DNA of 8,904 nucleotides from Planctomycetota bacterium (GTDB lineage: Bacteria; Planctomycetota; Phycisphaerae; UBA1845; UTPLA1): assembly GCA_027295245.1 (NCBI GenBank), contig JAPULF010000468.1:1-8904 (forward strand). The letters run 5' to 3'. This document shows, one piece after another, positions 1 to 6,300 of the stretch; positions within the stretch are counted from its first letter, which is position 1; each line of letters begins with the position of its first letter. A model generated the notes under the pieces. That model had not been told where the DNA came from. It saw only the letters and a list, made by a program, of their open reading frames with translations, and did not search any database. The position numbers and the translations under genes are program-made.

Positions 1-1482
1 GACGGCAAGCTCGATATCTACCTCACAACGGGGACGGCCAATCTGGGGAGAGATGTCGGGCCGGACGGTCCGAGGAATCGGTTGTATCGCCAGGAGGCGA
101 ACGGCCGCTTTTCCGATGTGACTGCATCGTCGGGCCTGGGAGACGCAGGCTACGGCATGGGTGTCGCGGTCGGGGACATAGACAACGATGGAGACGCCGA
201 TGTATACGTCACCAATTTCGGCCCGGATCGGCTGTATCGAAACCGAGGCGACGGGACTTTTGAGGACATTACCGCGACATCGGGAATCGCGGTCCCCGGT
301 TGGTCCTGCTCGGCTGCCTTTCTGGACTACGATTGCGACGGCTTTCTCGACCTGTTCGTTACACAGTACGTGAAATACGAAGACTCGAAGCGATGTGTGG
401 ATCGAGCCGGTCGGCCGGACTATTGCGGCCCGGAGTCATTTCGACCGTCCTCGGACGTGTTGCTTCATAACAACGGCGATGGGACGTTCACTGACGTCAG
501 CGCCAGGTCGGGAATCACGTCGGAATCCGCCGCCGGACTAGGCGTGGTGTGCGACGACCTGAATTCGGACGGACTGCCGGACGTCTACGTTGCAAACGAC
601 GCATATGCAAATCATCTTTGGATCAATCAGGGGAACGGAACGTTTCGGGAGTCAGCGCTCTTGCTGGGTGCGGCGTACAACGCCCACGGCAAGGCGGAGG
701 CCGGCATGGGCGTCGTGGCCGCCGACCTGGACGGCAACGATTCGACCGACCTCTATGTGACCCACCTCGCGAACGAAAGCAACACGATGTATCGAAACAC
801 CAAAGCCCAGGGAGGTTTCATCGACGGGACCGGGCTCGCGGGCCTCGCCGCATCGAGTATGAGCTATACGGGCTTCGGAACGGCGGCATTCGATGTGGAA
901 CTGGACGGTGATTTGGATCTCTTAGTCGTAAACGGTCGGGTCGCGCGCGGCAATCCCTTGCCGGGGGCAACGGTTCCGCCACCCTGGGATGTCTTCGCGG
1001 AACCGAACTTGTTCTACATGAACAACGGAAACGGCCGGTTTGAACTGCTCGGGACGCCTATGGCTTCCGTGTGCGATCCGATTGAAATCTCGCGGGCGCT
1101 CGTGGCAGGGGACATTGATTCGGATGGCGACATTGACGTGCTCATCAACAACATACAAGGGTCCGCCCGCCTTTATCGCAACGATGCCCCGCGCAAAGGT
1201 CACTGGCTCGGTGTCCGTGCAACGAGCCCGCAATTGCGCCGTGACGCGATCGGCGCGAAAATCACCGTGTTCTGCGGAGAGCGTCGATTCAGCCGAACGA
1301 TCAATCGAGGACACGGCTACTTGTCGAGCCACGATCCGCGAGCTCACTTCGGAGTCGGCGGCCACACGCGTGTCGAGCGAATTGACGTGAGATGGCCGGA
1401 CGGACTGCTGGAGCGCTTCCCCGGTTCCCCTGTGGACCGGTACGTCGAACTCGTTCAAGGAACAGGGGAGCCGGAACGATGA
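1..1482 (+). CDS. CRTAC1-family FG-GAP/VCBS repeat protein with C-terminal ASPIC/UnbV domain (5' end outside window)
   Basis: The frame is open from base 1, so the gene starts upstream; 493 residues are visible. The window opens inside an FG-GAP blade (DGKLDIYL, residues 1-8). Further Ca2+-loop-like blades follow at DIDNDGDADVYV (59-70), LDYDCDGFLDLFV (108-120), DLNSDGLPDVYVAND (186-200), DLDGNDSTDLYV (242-253), DVELDGDLDLLVV (298-310) and DIDSDGDIDVLI (371-382). Most are followed by LYRN/GDGTF strands, as in integrin-like beta-propellers. The C-terminus (about 417-482) is an ASPIC/UnbV domain with GAKITVF, HFGVGG and VRWPDG. A cysteine pair lies in CVDRAGRPDYCGP (132-144), a pattern I recognise from this family. 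Members are usually exported; the signal peptide would lie in the missing N-terminal part, probably under 100 residues. The precise function is unknown: a calcium-stabilised surface or secreted binding protein is the usual inference. The stop overlaps the start of the TPR lipoprotein gene (ATGA), so the two are probably co-translated. Confidence 0.93.
   Translation, partial: DGKLDIYLTTGTANLGRDVGPDGPRNRLYRQEANGRFSDVTASSGLGDAGYGMGVAVGDIDNDGDADVYVTNFGPDRLYRNRGDGTFEDITATSGIAVPGWSCSAAFLDYDCDGFLDLFVTQYVKYEDSKRCVDRAGRPDYCGPESFRPSSDVLLHNNGDGTFTDVSARSGITSESAAGLGVVCDDLNSDGLPDVYVANDAYANHLWINQGNGTFRESALLLGAAYNAHGKAEAGMGVVAADLDGNDSTDLYVTHLANESNTMYRNTKAQGGFIDGTGLAGLAASSMSYTGFGTAAFDVELDGDLDLLVVNGRVARGNPLPGATVPPPWDVFAEPNLFYMNNGNGRFELLGTPMASVCDPIEISRALVAGDIDSDGDIDVLINNIQGSARLYRNDAPRKGHWLGVRATSPQLRRDAIGAKITVFCGERRFSRTINRGHGYLSSHDPRAHFGVGGHTRVERIDVRWPDGLLERFPGSPVDRYVELVQGTGEPER
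1464..1470 (+). promoter_or_regulatory. Ribosome binding site for the TPR lipoprotein gene
   Basis: AGGGGAG lies 8 nt before the ATG at 1479, inside the 3' end of the FG-GAP gene. It supports the ATG at 1479 over the upstream in-frame start at 1392. That earlier start would add 29 Arg/Pro-rich residues ahead of an otherwise clean lipoprotein signal peptide. Confidence 0.7.
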
Positions 1483-2909
1483 GCCGGCGACTGTTGACCG
1501 CTTTGGCCTTCGTAACGGCGGCGGCTGTGCTGTCAGGTGTTGCCGCATGCACTTCACAAGAGGATTCAAATCCCAAACCGCCCGCGCCGGACGTTCCCGA
1601 TCCTGATCTCAGCGATATGGAACCTCGGGTCGCGGCGCTTCTTCGCCGGACGCGGGAGGCCGTAATAAGCCAACCGGAATCCGCCGATGCCTGGGGGAAG
1701 TTCGGCGCGGCCTGCGACGCGCACGAACTTTATGACCACGCCGCGATCTGCTATCGGATTGCTCGAGCACTGGCGCCGGCCGACGTGCGTTGGCCCTACC
1801 ATTTGGCGATCATACGTGAGTCTCAGAACGCCGAAGTCGATGAGATTATTTCCCTGCTGAACGAGGCTGCGCAAATCAGCCCGGATTATCCCACCATTTA
1901 CTTCCGGATGGGTGAGGTGCTCGCCCGGCAGGGTCGATTGAAAAAAGCCGTAGGGGCCTATGAAAAAGCCCTGGAACTCGATCCGGATTTGGCCATTGCC
2001 CATCGCAGCTTGGGGCAGATTCTTATCTCGTTGAATGACATCAACTCGGCACTCGAGCATCTTAAAAGGGCGGCCCAATTGGCCCCGAACGATGGGCCCC
2101 TGTTCGCCGCGCTGGCTCAAGGGTACATGCGTTCGAACGACTCGCAACGGGCCGAGGAGGCGGTTTCCAAGTCGCGACGACTTTCTGCAACACTTGCGGT
2201 GCCTGATCCGCTGCGCTTTGAGGTGGTTTCGATGGGCACGAGTTCCGAACTTTGTCGCGAACGCGCAGACCGATTTCTTGTGGGCCGCGATTTCGCCGGC
2301 GCAATTCCTGACTTGATGATCGTCGCAGAAGTGCGCCCCGAGGACGCCGCCATCCAGAGAAAGCTCGGTACGGCGTACATGTACACCGGCAGATCCGGAC
2401 TCGCGAGGAAACATTTGAACGAGGCTTTGCATCTTGACCATGATTTGATCAGCGCCCACTCGGAAATGGGCGTTCTGCTGCTGTCTGAGGGCCTGATGGA
2501 TGATGCGATTCAACACCTCCGGCGCGCCCTGGATCGTCGACCGGACCAGGGTCCGACTCGGGCGCTGCTCGCAACCGCGCTGGCCCGTCGCGGCGATTTG
2601 GACCAGGCAATCGCCGAATTTGAACGTTCGGTGGAGCACTCGGCGATCGGCGCACAGGCACAATTGAATTGGGGAACCGCGTTGATGCAACGGGGAGACC
2701 ACCTGCAGGCGGTCGAGCGCTTTCGCGAGGTCATTCGCCTGATGCCGCGCTACGCAATGGCCCATTTCAATCTAGGTTTGGCACTCGAGTCGCTAGGCCG
2801 CCGAGAAGAAGCAGCGGTACACTTCAGGCGGTCTTTGGACATCGAACCCAATCAAAAGGTCGCCCGGCGTTTGGCCAAGCTCGAGTCCGCGCTCGGTGGG
2901 CCCCGATGA
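1479..2909 (+). CDS. TPR-repeat lipoprotein
   Basis: The protein has 476 residues from the ATG at 1479. That start overlaps the previous stop by 4 bases (ATGA), has a good Shine-Dalgarno, and begins a lipoprotein signal peptide: MSRR, a hydrophobic stretch, then lipobox VAAC with Cys24. A Pro/Asp-rich linker (about 25-48) follows. From about residue 68 to 458 there are ten or eleven tandem TPR-like helix pairs. The clearest are at 137-170 (YFRMGEVLARQGRLKKAVGAYEKA), 171-204, 289-322, 323-356, 357-390, 391-424 and 425-458, showing the usual G/A, Y/F and P spacing. The repeats near 205-288 are more degenerate. TPR arrays are protein-binding scaffolds; with a lipid anchor it would sit on a membrane facing the periplasm or outside. 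Tight coupling to the FG-GAP/ASPIC gene suggests the two products act together (inference). The last 58 bp overlap the 3' end of the convergent GT87-like gene. The partner protein is unknown. Confidence 0.9.
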   Translation: MSRRLLTALAFVTAAAVLSGVAACTSQEDSNPKPPAPDVPDPDLSDMEPRVAALLRRTREAVISQPESADAWGKFGAACDAHELYDHAAICYRIARALAPADVRWPYHLAIIRESQNAEVDEIISLLNEAAQISPDYPTIYFRMGEVLARQGRLKKAVGAYEKALELDPDLAIAHRSLGQILISLNDINSALEHLKRAAQLAPNDGPLFAALAQGYMRSNDSQRAEEAVSKSRRLSATLAVPDPLRFEVVSMGTSSELCRERADRFLVGRDFAGAIPDLMIVAEVRPEDAAIQRKLGTAYMYTGRSGLARKHLNEALHLDHDLISAHSEMGVLLLSEGLMDDAIQHLRRALDRRPDQGPTRALLATALARRGDLDQAIAEFERSVEHSAIGAQAQLNWGTALMQRGDHLQAVERFREVIRLMPRYAMAHFNLGLALESLGRREEAAVHFRRSLDIEPNQKVARRLAKLESALGGPR

Positions 2910-4213
2910 GCGACAGTGAGCAACAGGCAGAACCCCAGCGTGCTCCAGGCGCAAGCCGGCTGTACCAGCATCTGCACCCAGACACCACTCGACGAACTGT
3001 CCCATCCCGCCCACAGGCCGGGCGTGACGGTCCAGATCAGCGCCGCCCACGTCATGACCTCGCCGAAGGACCGGACTCCGCCATCGGTAGCCGGCCGGAC
3101 CAACCAGGCGCAAGCCAACACCATGAGGGGAATCAGGTCGTACGCCCGGTGATAAAACGAGAGTAGGGTCACGGACAGCACCGCCGCCGCCGTCAGGTCG
3201 AAACGGCGCACACGCTCGGTTTCGTCGCGCGGCGATTGCATGACACGAGCAATCCCCAACCCGACGATCAGCACCACGAGCGGCCAGTGCCAGGCGTCGT
3301 GTGCCGGTGCAACCCGGTGCCACAGACTTCGAAAACCGAGGTGCATCGGCCCGCCCGCGATGGCATCGTGGGCGTTGATCGCGCCCGGCGACAGGGAATG
3401 GGCCACCTCGGCACGCATCGCCCCGACCCATTCGAGCGGATGACGGTAGCCGCCACCCCACGTCGCGACGCACACCAGAACAACCTGCACCGCCAGCGCC
3501 ACACCGAGCAACCGATATTGCCTTCGCCACAACAGCAAGAGCCCCAGGGGCCCGGTCACCGAGTACTTCACCAATGAAAGCCCGAACGCCGCTCCCGCGA
3601 GCCAGGTGCGTCGCCCGTTCTGCACGGCGTAAATCCCCAATGCCGCCGCGACCATCCCGATGTTCAGGCTCGCGAGATTGAGTCGGACCGGATACGACAG
3701 CATCAGCGCCGTCAAGGCCAGCGCAATGGGTATCCGGCGAACCGCGCATCCGGGGCCCGCCGCGGCCGACCGCAGGATGTACAGCATCAGCCACGCCTCG
3801 CTCGCCAGAATGATACCGGACCAAATCACGATCGCGGCTGCGAACGGCACGTATGTCAACGGCCGAATCAGCGGCGCGACCGTTAACGGATACACGTTCG
3901 GCGTGATCGGACGCCCCGGTTCCGGCAACCTTGGATCGCCGACCGCGCGCCAGGCCTCCTTGAGTGCCGCGTCGTCATACGGATTCCCGTGTTCGCCCCA
4001 GAGGGCGGACACGGTGTAGAGAAGCTCGAAATCGACCCCGAATCCGGGCTTCCCGATCGATTGAGTGCCGATCTGCAGTGCATGGACCGATATCACAGCG
4101 GCAGTCACGAACCAGGGCCACGCCGCCGTCGAGCGCTGGGTCGTAGTCGGTATGGATGGTGCGGCATCGGCCATGGGTTTCGACGCGGGCGGATTCCAGC
4201 GGCAACCGTCCAT
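2852..4213 (-). CDS. GT87/DUF2029-like multispanning membrane glycosyltransferase
   Basis: This 453-residue protein is strongly hydrophobic, with about 10 predicted membrane segments (for example 32-50, 122-147, 160-176, 183-197, 204-229, 236-250, 309-324, 340-353, 358-371, 386-403, 417-434). Features matching the GT87 (DUF2029) polyprenyl-phosphate-dependent mannosyltransferase-like family are: an acidic residue soon after the first membrane segment (GVDF, Asp61), NPYD (77-80), a TPNVYPL motif (104-110) leading into a membrane helix, SLVKYSVTGPLGLLLL (213-228), and a late FYHRAYDLIPLM segment (353-364). Family members transfer a sugar from a lipid-linked donor on the outer face of the cytoplasmic membrane; donor and acceptor cannot be told from sequence. 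The start is uncertain: ATG at 4213 or at 4174 (residue 14), neither with a strong Shine-Dalgarno. The gene begins 68 bp after the mgtE terminator, so it should have its own promoter. Its 3' end overlaps the TPR gene. Confidence 0.82.
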   Translation of the reverse strand: MDGCRWNPPASKPMADAAPSIPTTTQRSTAAWPWFVTAAVISVHALQIGTQSIGKPGFGVDFELLYTVSALWGEHGNPYDDAALKEAWRAVGDPRLPEPGRPITPNVYPLTVAPLIRPLTYVPFAAAIVIWSGIILASEAWLMLYILRSAAAGPGCAVRRIPIALALTALMLSYPVRLNLASLNIGMVAAALGIYAVQNGRRTWLAGAAFGLSLVKYSVTGPLGLLLLWRRQYRLLGVALAVQVVLVCVATWGGGYRHPLEWVGAMRAEVAHSLSPGAINAHDAIAGGPMHLGFRSLWHRVAPAHDAWHWPLVVLIVGLGIARVMQSPRDETERVRRFDLTAAAVLSVTLLSFYHRAYDLIPLMVLACAWLVRPATDGGVRSFGEVMTWAALIWTVTPGLWAGWDSSSSGVWVQMLVQPACAWSTLGFCLLLTVAHRGPPSADSSLAKRRATF

Positions 4214-4505
4214 GTATCGTCACCACGACAACGGGGCTGTCGATCTTGTTCCGGAAATGTACGATGAATCGGGCCGATGCAAAAAAATCGACGGCCGTCC
4301 CCCCACGCACGGCCGTCGTTCGGTACATCGCTCGTCACCGGCCCGACGGTTGCCCGCCGGCAGTGAGTCATCGTGCCAGGTATTTCGGCCAAATCGCAGA
4401 GACAGTTTCGGTCGGATTTCAGAGCGCCTGGCGCGATATTTTGAAGCGGACCCAACCCGGCGGATCGGACGCTGAGTTCGGACGGTTGCAAAGACGACGG
4501 CTTTA
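4214..4505. other. Intergenic region between mgtE and the GT87-like gene
   Basis: This 292-bp stretch holds the 3' untranslated region of mgtE (4505-4319), one clear intrinsic terminator (4318-4281) and a 67-bp leader for the GT87-like gene (4280-4214). I found no convincing sigma-70-type -35/-10 pair in the leader. The several reading frames that cross this region on both strands lack recognisable protein features. No tRNA or other RNA gene is visible. Confidence 0.6.
4281..4318 (-). terminator. Rho-independent terminator downstream of mgtE
   Basis: On the minus strand the sequence forms a perfect 10-bp GC-rich stem (CGACGGCCGT / ACGGCCGTCG, positions 4318-4309 and 4298-4289) with a 10-nt loop. 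It is followed after one A by seven T residues (4287-4281). This is the classical intrinsic terminator layout. It lies about 190 nt past the mgtE stop and 68 bp before the GT87-like start, so it most likely ends the mgtE transcript. Confidence 0.85.
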
Positions 4506-5975
4506 TCAGAATCTCATCGTCGGGACACACCGCGGCCGCGGGTGCGAATCGTACGAACCACTCGGAACGTTTGACGCCGGCAACAGCGCGATCGCAATTT
4601 CCAGAAAAATGAACGCGCTCAAGGCGTCATTCACGGTGGTAATGAGCGGCCCGGTCGCGATGGCCGGATCGATGCCCAACCTGCGAAACAGAAACGGCAA
4701 AACGACGCCCAACGAACCCGCCGCGAGAATCGCAAGCGTCATCGAAGCCGCCACCGCGATGCCTACCATCGCAATCGGCGCATCAGGCGGCATGTCTTTC
4801 GCCGGGACGAGGATCGAATGGAGGTAGATCTGCGAAAACAGCCCCGCAAGGATCCCGGAGCTCACCCCCACGATCGCCGCAATGCGAAACTCCCGGGCCG
4901 CCGCAGTGCGCAACCGTCCCGCCATGGCATCGCCCGTCGCCAGCGCCCTCACGATCACCGTCGAAATCTGTACGCCGGCATTGCCGCCCATCGCCGCAAT
5001 CGGAATGATGAACGGAAACACGATCACCTTGAAGGCCCCCAGCTTCGGTTGCAGGACAAACAGGATTCCGGCCGCCACGAATGTCCCCACGAGGCAGGGG
5101 AGCAGCCACCGAGCCCGCACGCTCGCCGCGTGAAAGATGCTCGGGCTCGCGAACTCATCCGCCTGTGTTCCCGCCATGTAGTAGATGTCTTCCTCGGCCT
5201 CTTCCTCCGCGATCTCCAGCACGTCGTCGTGCGTGATGATGCCGAGCATGCGGTTGTCGTCGTCGATCACCGGAAGGGCAACGACGTCGTACTTGTCGAA
5301 CTTGTTTTTGACCTTCTCCTGATCGTCGTTGACGTGAACCGTAATAAGGTCCTGATGCATCTGTGACTTCACGGGCATGTCCTGCCGCGCGGTCAAGAGA
5401 CGCATCGGAGGAACGACGCCCTTCAGCATGCCGCCGTCATCCACGCAATAGATGTAGAAGACATTGTCCGTGTCCTCGGGCGAAACCTGCCGAATCTCTT
5501 CGATCGCATCCGCGACCAGCGCATCTTCCGACACGCTCACGAAATTCGGGTCCATGATGCCGCCCGCCGACGACTCGTCATACATCCGCAGCGGCTCGAC
5601 CTTGGCCTTCTGCTCGGGCGGAAGTTGCTCGACAACCTTGTCCGCGACGTCATCGTCCAGCTCGTCCAGGACGTCCACCGCGTCGTCGGCGGGAAGCTCT
5701 TTCAGGACGTCGGACACCTCCTGGTCGGTCAGATCGTCCAGCACGTCCGACCGGACGGCGTCCTCCAGAAGAACGATCGCCTCGGCACACGTTCGCGGCG
5801 GCAACAGAAACAGAATCCGCGACCGCTGCTCTTCCTCCACCTGTTCGAGGCAATCCGCAACGTCGGCCGCGTGCAAATCGGCGAGAAACGCGCGCAGCGG
5901 TGCGTCATCGGGTCCCGCCAGAAGCGAGCGGACCCGTTCAAACACCTCCACACCTTCGATCGATCGGTCCGCCAT
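4506..5975 (-). CDS. mgtE: Magnesium transporter MgtE
   Basis: The product is a 489-residue Mg2+ channel/transporter of the inner membrane, close to the usual family length. Domains in order: an MgtE N-terminal helical superhelix domain (about 10-125, repeated Leu/Asp-rich helices such as DLTDQEVSDVLKELPADDAVDVL), tandem CBS domains (about 137-262; GGIMDPNFVSV and YDVVALPVIDDDNRMLGIITHDD), a connecting plug helix (about 263-285), and a five-helix membrane domain (about 289-466). The signature PIAAMGGNAGVQ (325-336) is present. So is the last-helix segment TTVND (446-450), whose Asp450 corresponds to the conserved pore aspartate of the family. CBS and N domains sense cytosolic Mg2+ and close the pore when it is high. 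The start at 5975 is chosen because AGGAA lies 5 nt upstream; an in-frame ATG at 6023 would add 16 residues without a Shine-Dalgarno. A roughly 24-residue hydrophilic tail follows the last helix. A terminator lies downstream. Confidence 0.96.
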   Translation of the reverse strand: MADRSIEGVEVFERVRSLLAGPDDAPLRAFLADLHAADVADCLEQVEEEQRSRILFLLPPRTCAEAIVLLEDAVRSDVLDDLTDQEVSDVLKELPADDAVDVLDELDDDVADKVVEQLPPEQKAKVEPLRMYDESSAGGIMDPNFVSVSEDALVADAIEEIRQVSPEDTDNVFYIYCVDDGGMLKGVVPPMRLLTARQDMPVKSQMHQDLITVHVNDDQEKVKNKFDKYDVVALPVIDDDNRMLGIITHDDVLEIAEEEAEEDIYYMAGTQADEFASPSIFHAASVRARWLLPCLVGTFVAAGILFVLQPKLGAFKVIVFPFIIPIAAMGGNAGVQISTVIVRALATGDAMAGRLRTAAAREFRIAAIVGVSSGILAGLFSQIYLHSILVPAKDMPPDAPIAMVGIAVAASMTLAILAAGSLGVVLPFLFRRLGIDPAIATGPLITTVNDALSAFIFLEIAIALLPASNVPSGSYDSHPRPRCVPTMRF

Positions 5976-5980
5976 GCCAA

Positions 5981-5985
5981 TTCCT
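5981..5985 (-). promoter_or_regulatory. Ribosome binding site for mgtE
   Basis: AGGAA on the minus strand ends 5 nt before the ATG at 5975. It decides the start in favour of the 489-residue form over the upstream ATG at 6023. Confidence 0.65.
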
Positions 5986-6000
5986 GTGAGACATTCGAAA

Positions 6001-6017
6001 CCGGTTGCAAAAACCGG
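6001..6017 (-). repeat. Small hairpin in the mgtE leader
   Basis: CCGGTT and AACCGG form a perfect 6-bp stem around a 5-nt loop, about 25 nt upstream of the mgtE start codon. It sits just before the Shine-Dalgarno and could affect ribosome access, but it is short and not followed by a real T-tract, so it is not called a terminator. Confidence 0.35.
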
Positions 6018-6129
6018 AAACATCCGCTACGCAGGCCGTGCCACCTCCGCCCTTGCTCGCTAGGCAGGAGACACTGTGGCCCGCCACGACCCGCGAACCA
6101 GGGGTGAAACCGATTCATGGGGTCGCGAC

Positions 6130-6157
6130 ATTATCGCGAGAAGACGCCCGAACACAA
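6130..6157 (-). promoter_or_regulatory. Candidate promoter for mgtE
   Basis: On the minus strand GATAAT (6135-6130, 5 of 6 to the -10 consensus) is preceded, after a 16-bp spacer, by TTGTGT (6157-6152, 3 of 6 to the -35 consensus). Transcription would begin near 6123 and give a leader of about 150 nt. The -35 element is poor and the consensus of this organism's main sigma factor is unknown, so this is only a candidate. Confidence 0.3.
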
Positions 6158-6238
6158 CGGCAGTTGACAGGCTGGACTTCGGAATCCGATGCGCAATCGG
6201 TCAAACAGGCGGGCCCGCGAGAGCGATGCCGCCCGAAA

Positions 6239-6251
6239 GATTCCAGGAATC
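6239..6251. repeat. 13-bp odd palindrome
   Basis: GATTCC-A-GGAATC is a perfect inverted repeat with 6-bp arms and a single central base. It lies 49 bp past the peptidase stop, in non-coding sequence upstream of the candidate mgtE promoter. The symmetry resembles a small operator, but a single site of this size can occur by chance. Confidence 0.25.
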
Positions 6252-6300
6252 GCGCCGATTTTTTCGGGGTGCGAGACGGCCCGGTCGATCGGAAAGAAAA

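Larger units (their letters stand above)
5976..6300. other. Intergenic region between the M28 peptidase and mgtE
   Basis: This 325-bp stretch should contain the end of the peptidase transcript and the mgtE promoter and leader (both minus strand). It holds a weak sigma-70-like promoter candidate, a small hairpin just upstream of the mgtE start and an odd-length palindrome, all listed separately. I see no strong intrinsic terminator after the peptidase stop. I also see none of the conserved GGTGAGGCTCC-type core of the M-box magnesium riboswitch. No coding frame here looks real. Confidence 0.5.

Noticed and set aside
1392..1478. Upstream in-frame start for the TPR gene
   Set aside because: It would overlap the conserved ASPIC domain coding region and place 29 Arg/Pro-rich residues ahead of a clean lipoprotein signal peptide.
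1566..2765. 399-codon open frame on the - strand opposite the TPR gene
   Set aside because: It is the mirror of regular TPR codons; composition is odd (Arg, Gln, Cys and His scattered) and it has no domain features.
2906..3166. Possible third + strand gene starting at an ATGA overlap with the TPR stop (MSDSEQQAEP...)
   Set aside because: The ATGA looks like translational coupling, but the frame is wholly antisense to the GT87-like gene, which has clear membrane helices and family motifs. The 86-residue product is low-complexity Arg/Pro/His-rich. Conservation in relatives would be needed to revive it.
5976..6023. Upstream mgtE start at 6023 adding 16 residues
   Set aside because: It has no Shine-Dalgarno and the extension would run through the leader hairpin. 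The ATG at 5975 has AGGAA at a good distance.
5464..6063. Ser/Thr/Arg-rich 199-codon open frame on the + strand opposite mgtE
   Set aside because: The serine and threonine bias is produced by the complement of the Asp/Glu/Val-rich MgtE N-terminal and CBS codons; there is no start signal or domain.
6164..6169. TTGACA on the + strand between the peptidase and mgtE
   Set aside because: It is a perfect -35 match, but no -10-like element lies at the right distance and there is no + strand gene downstream to drive.
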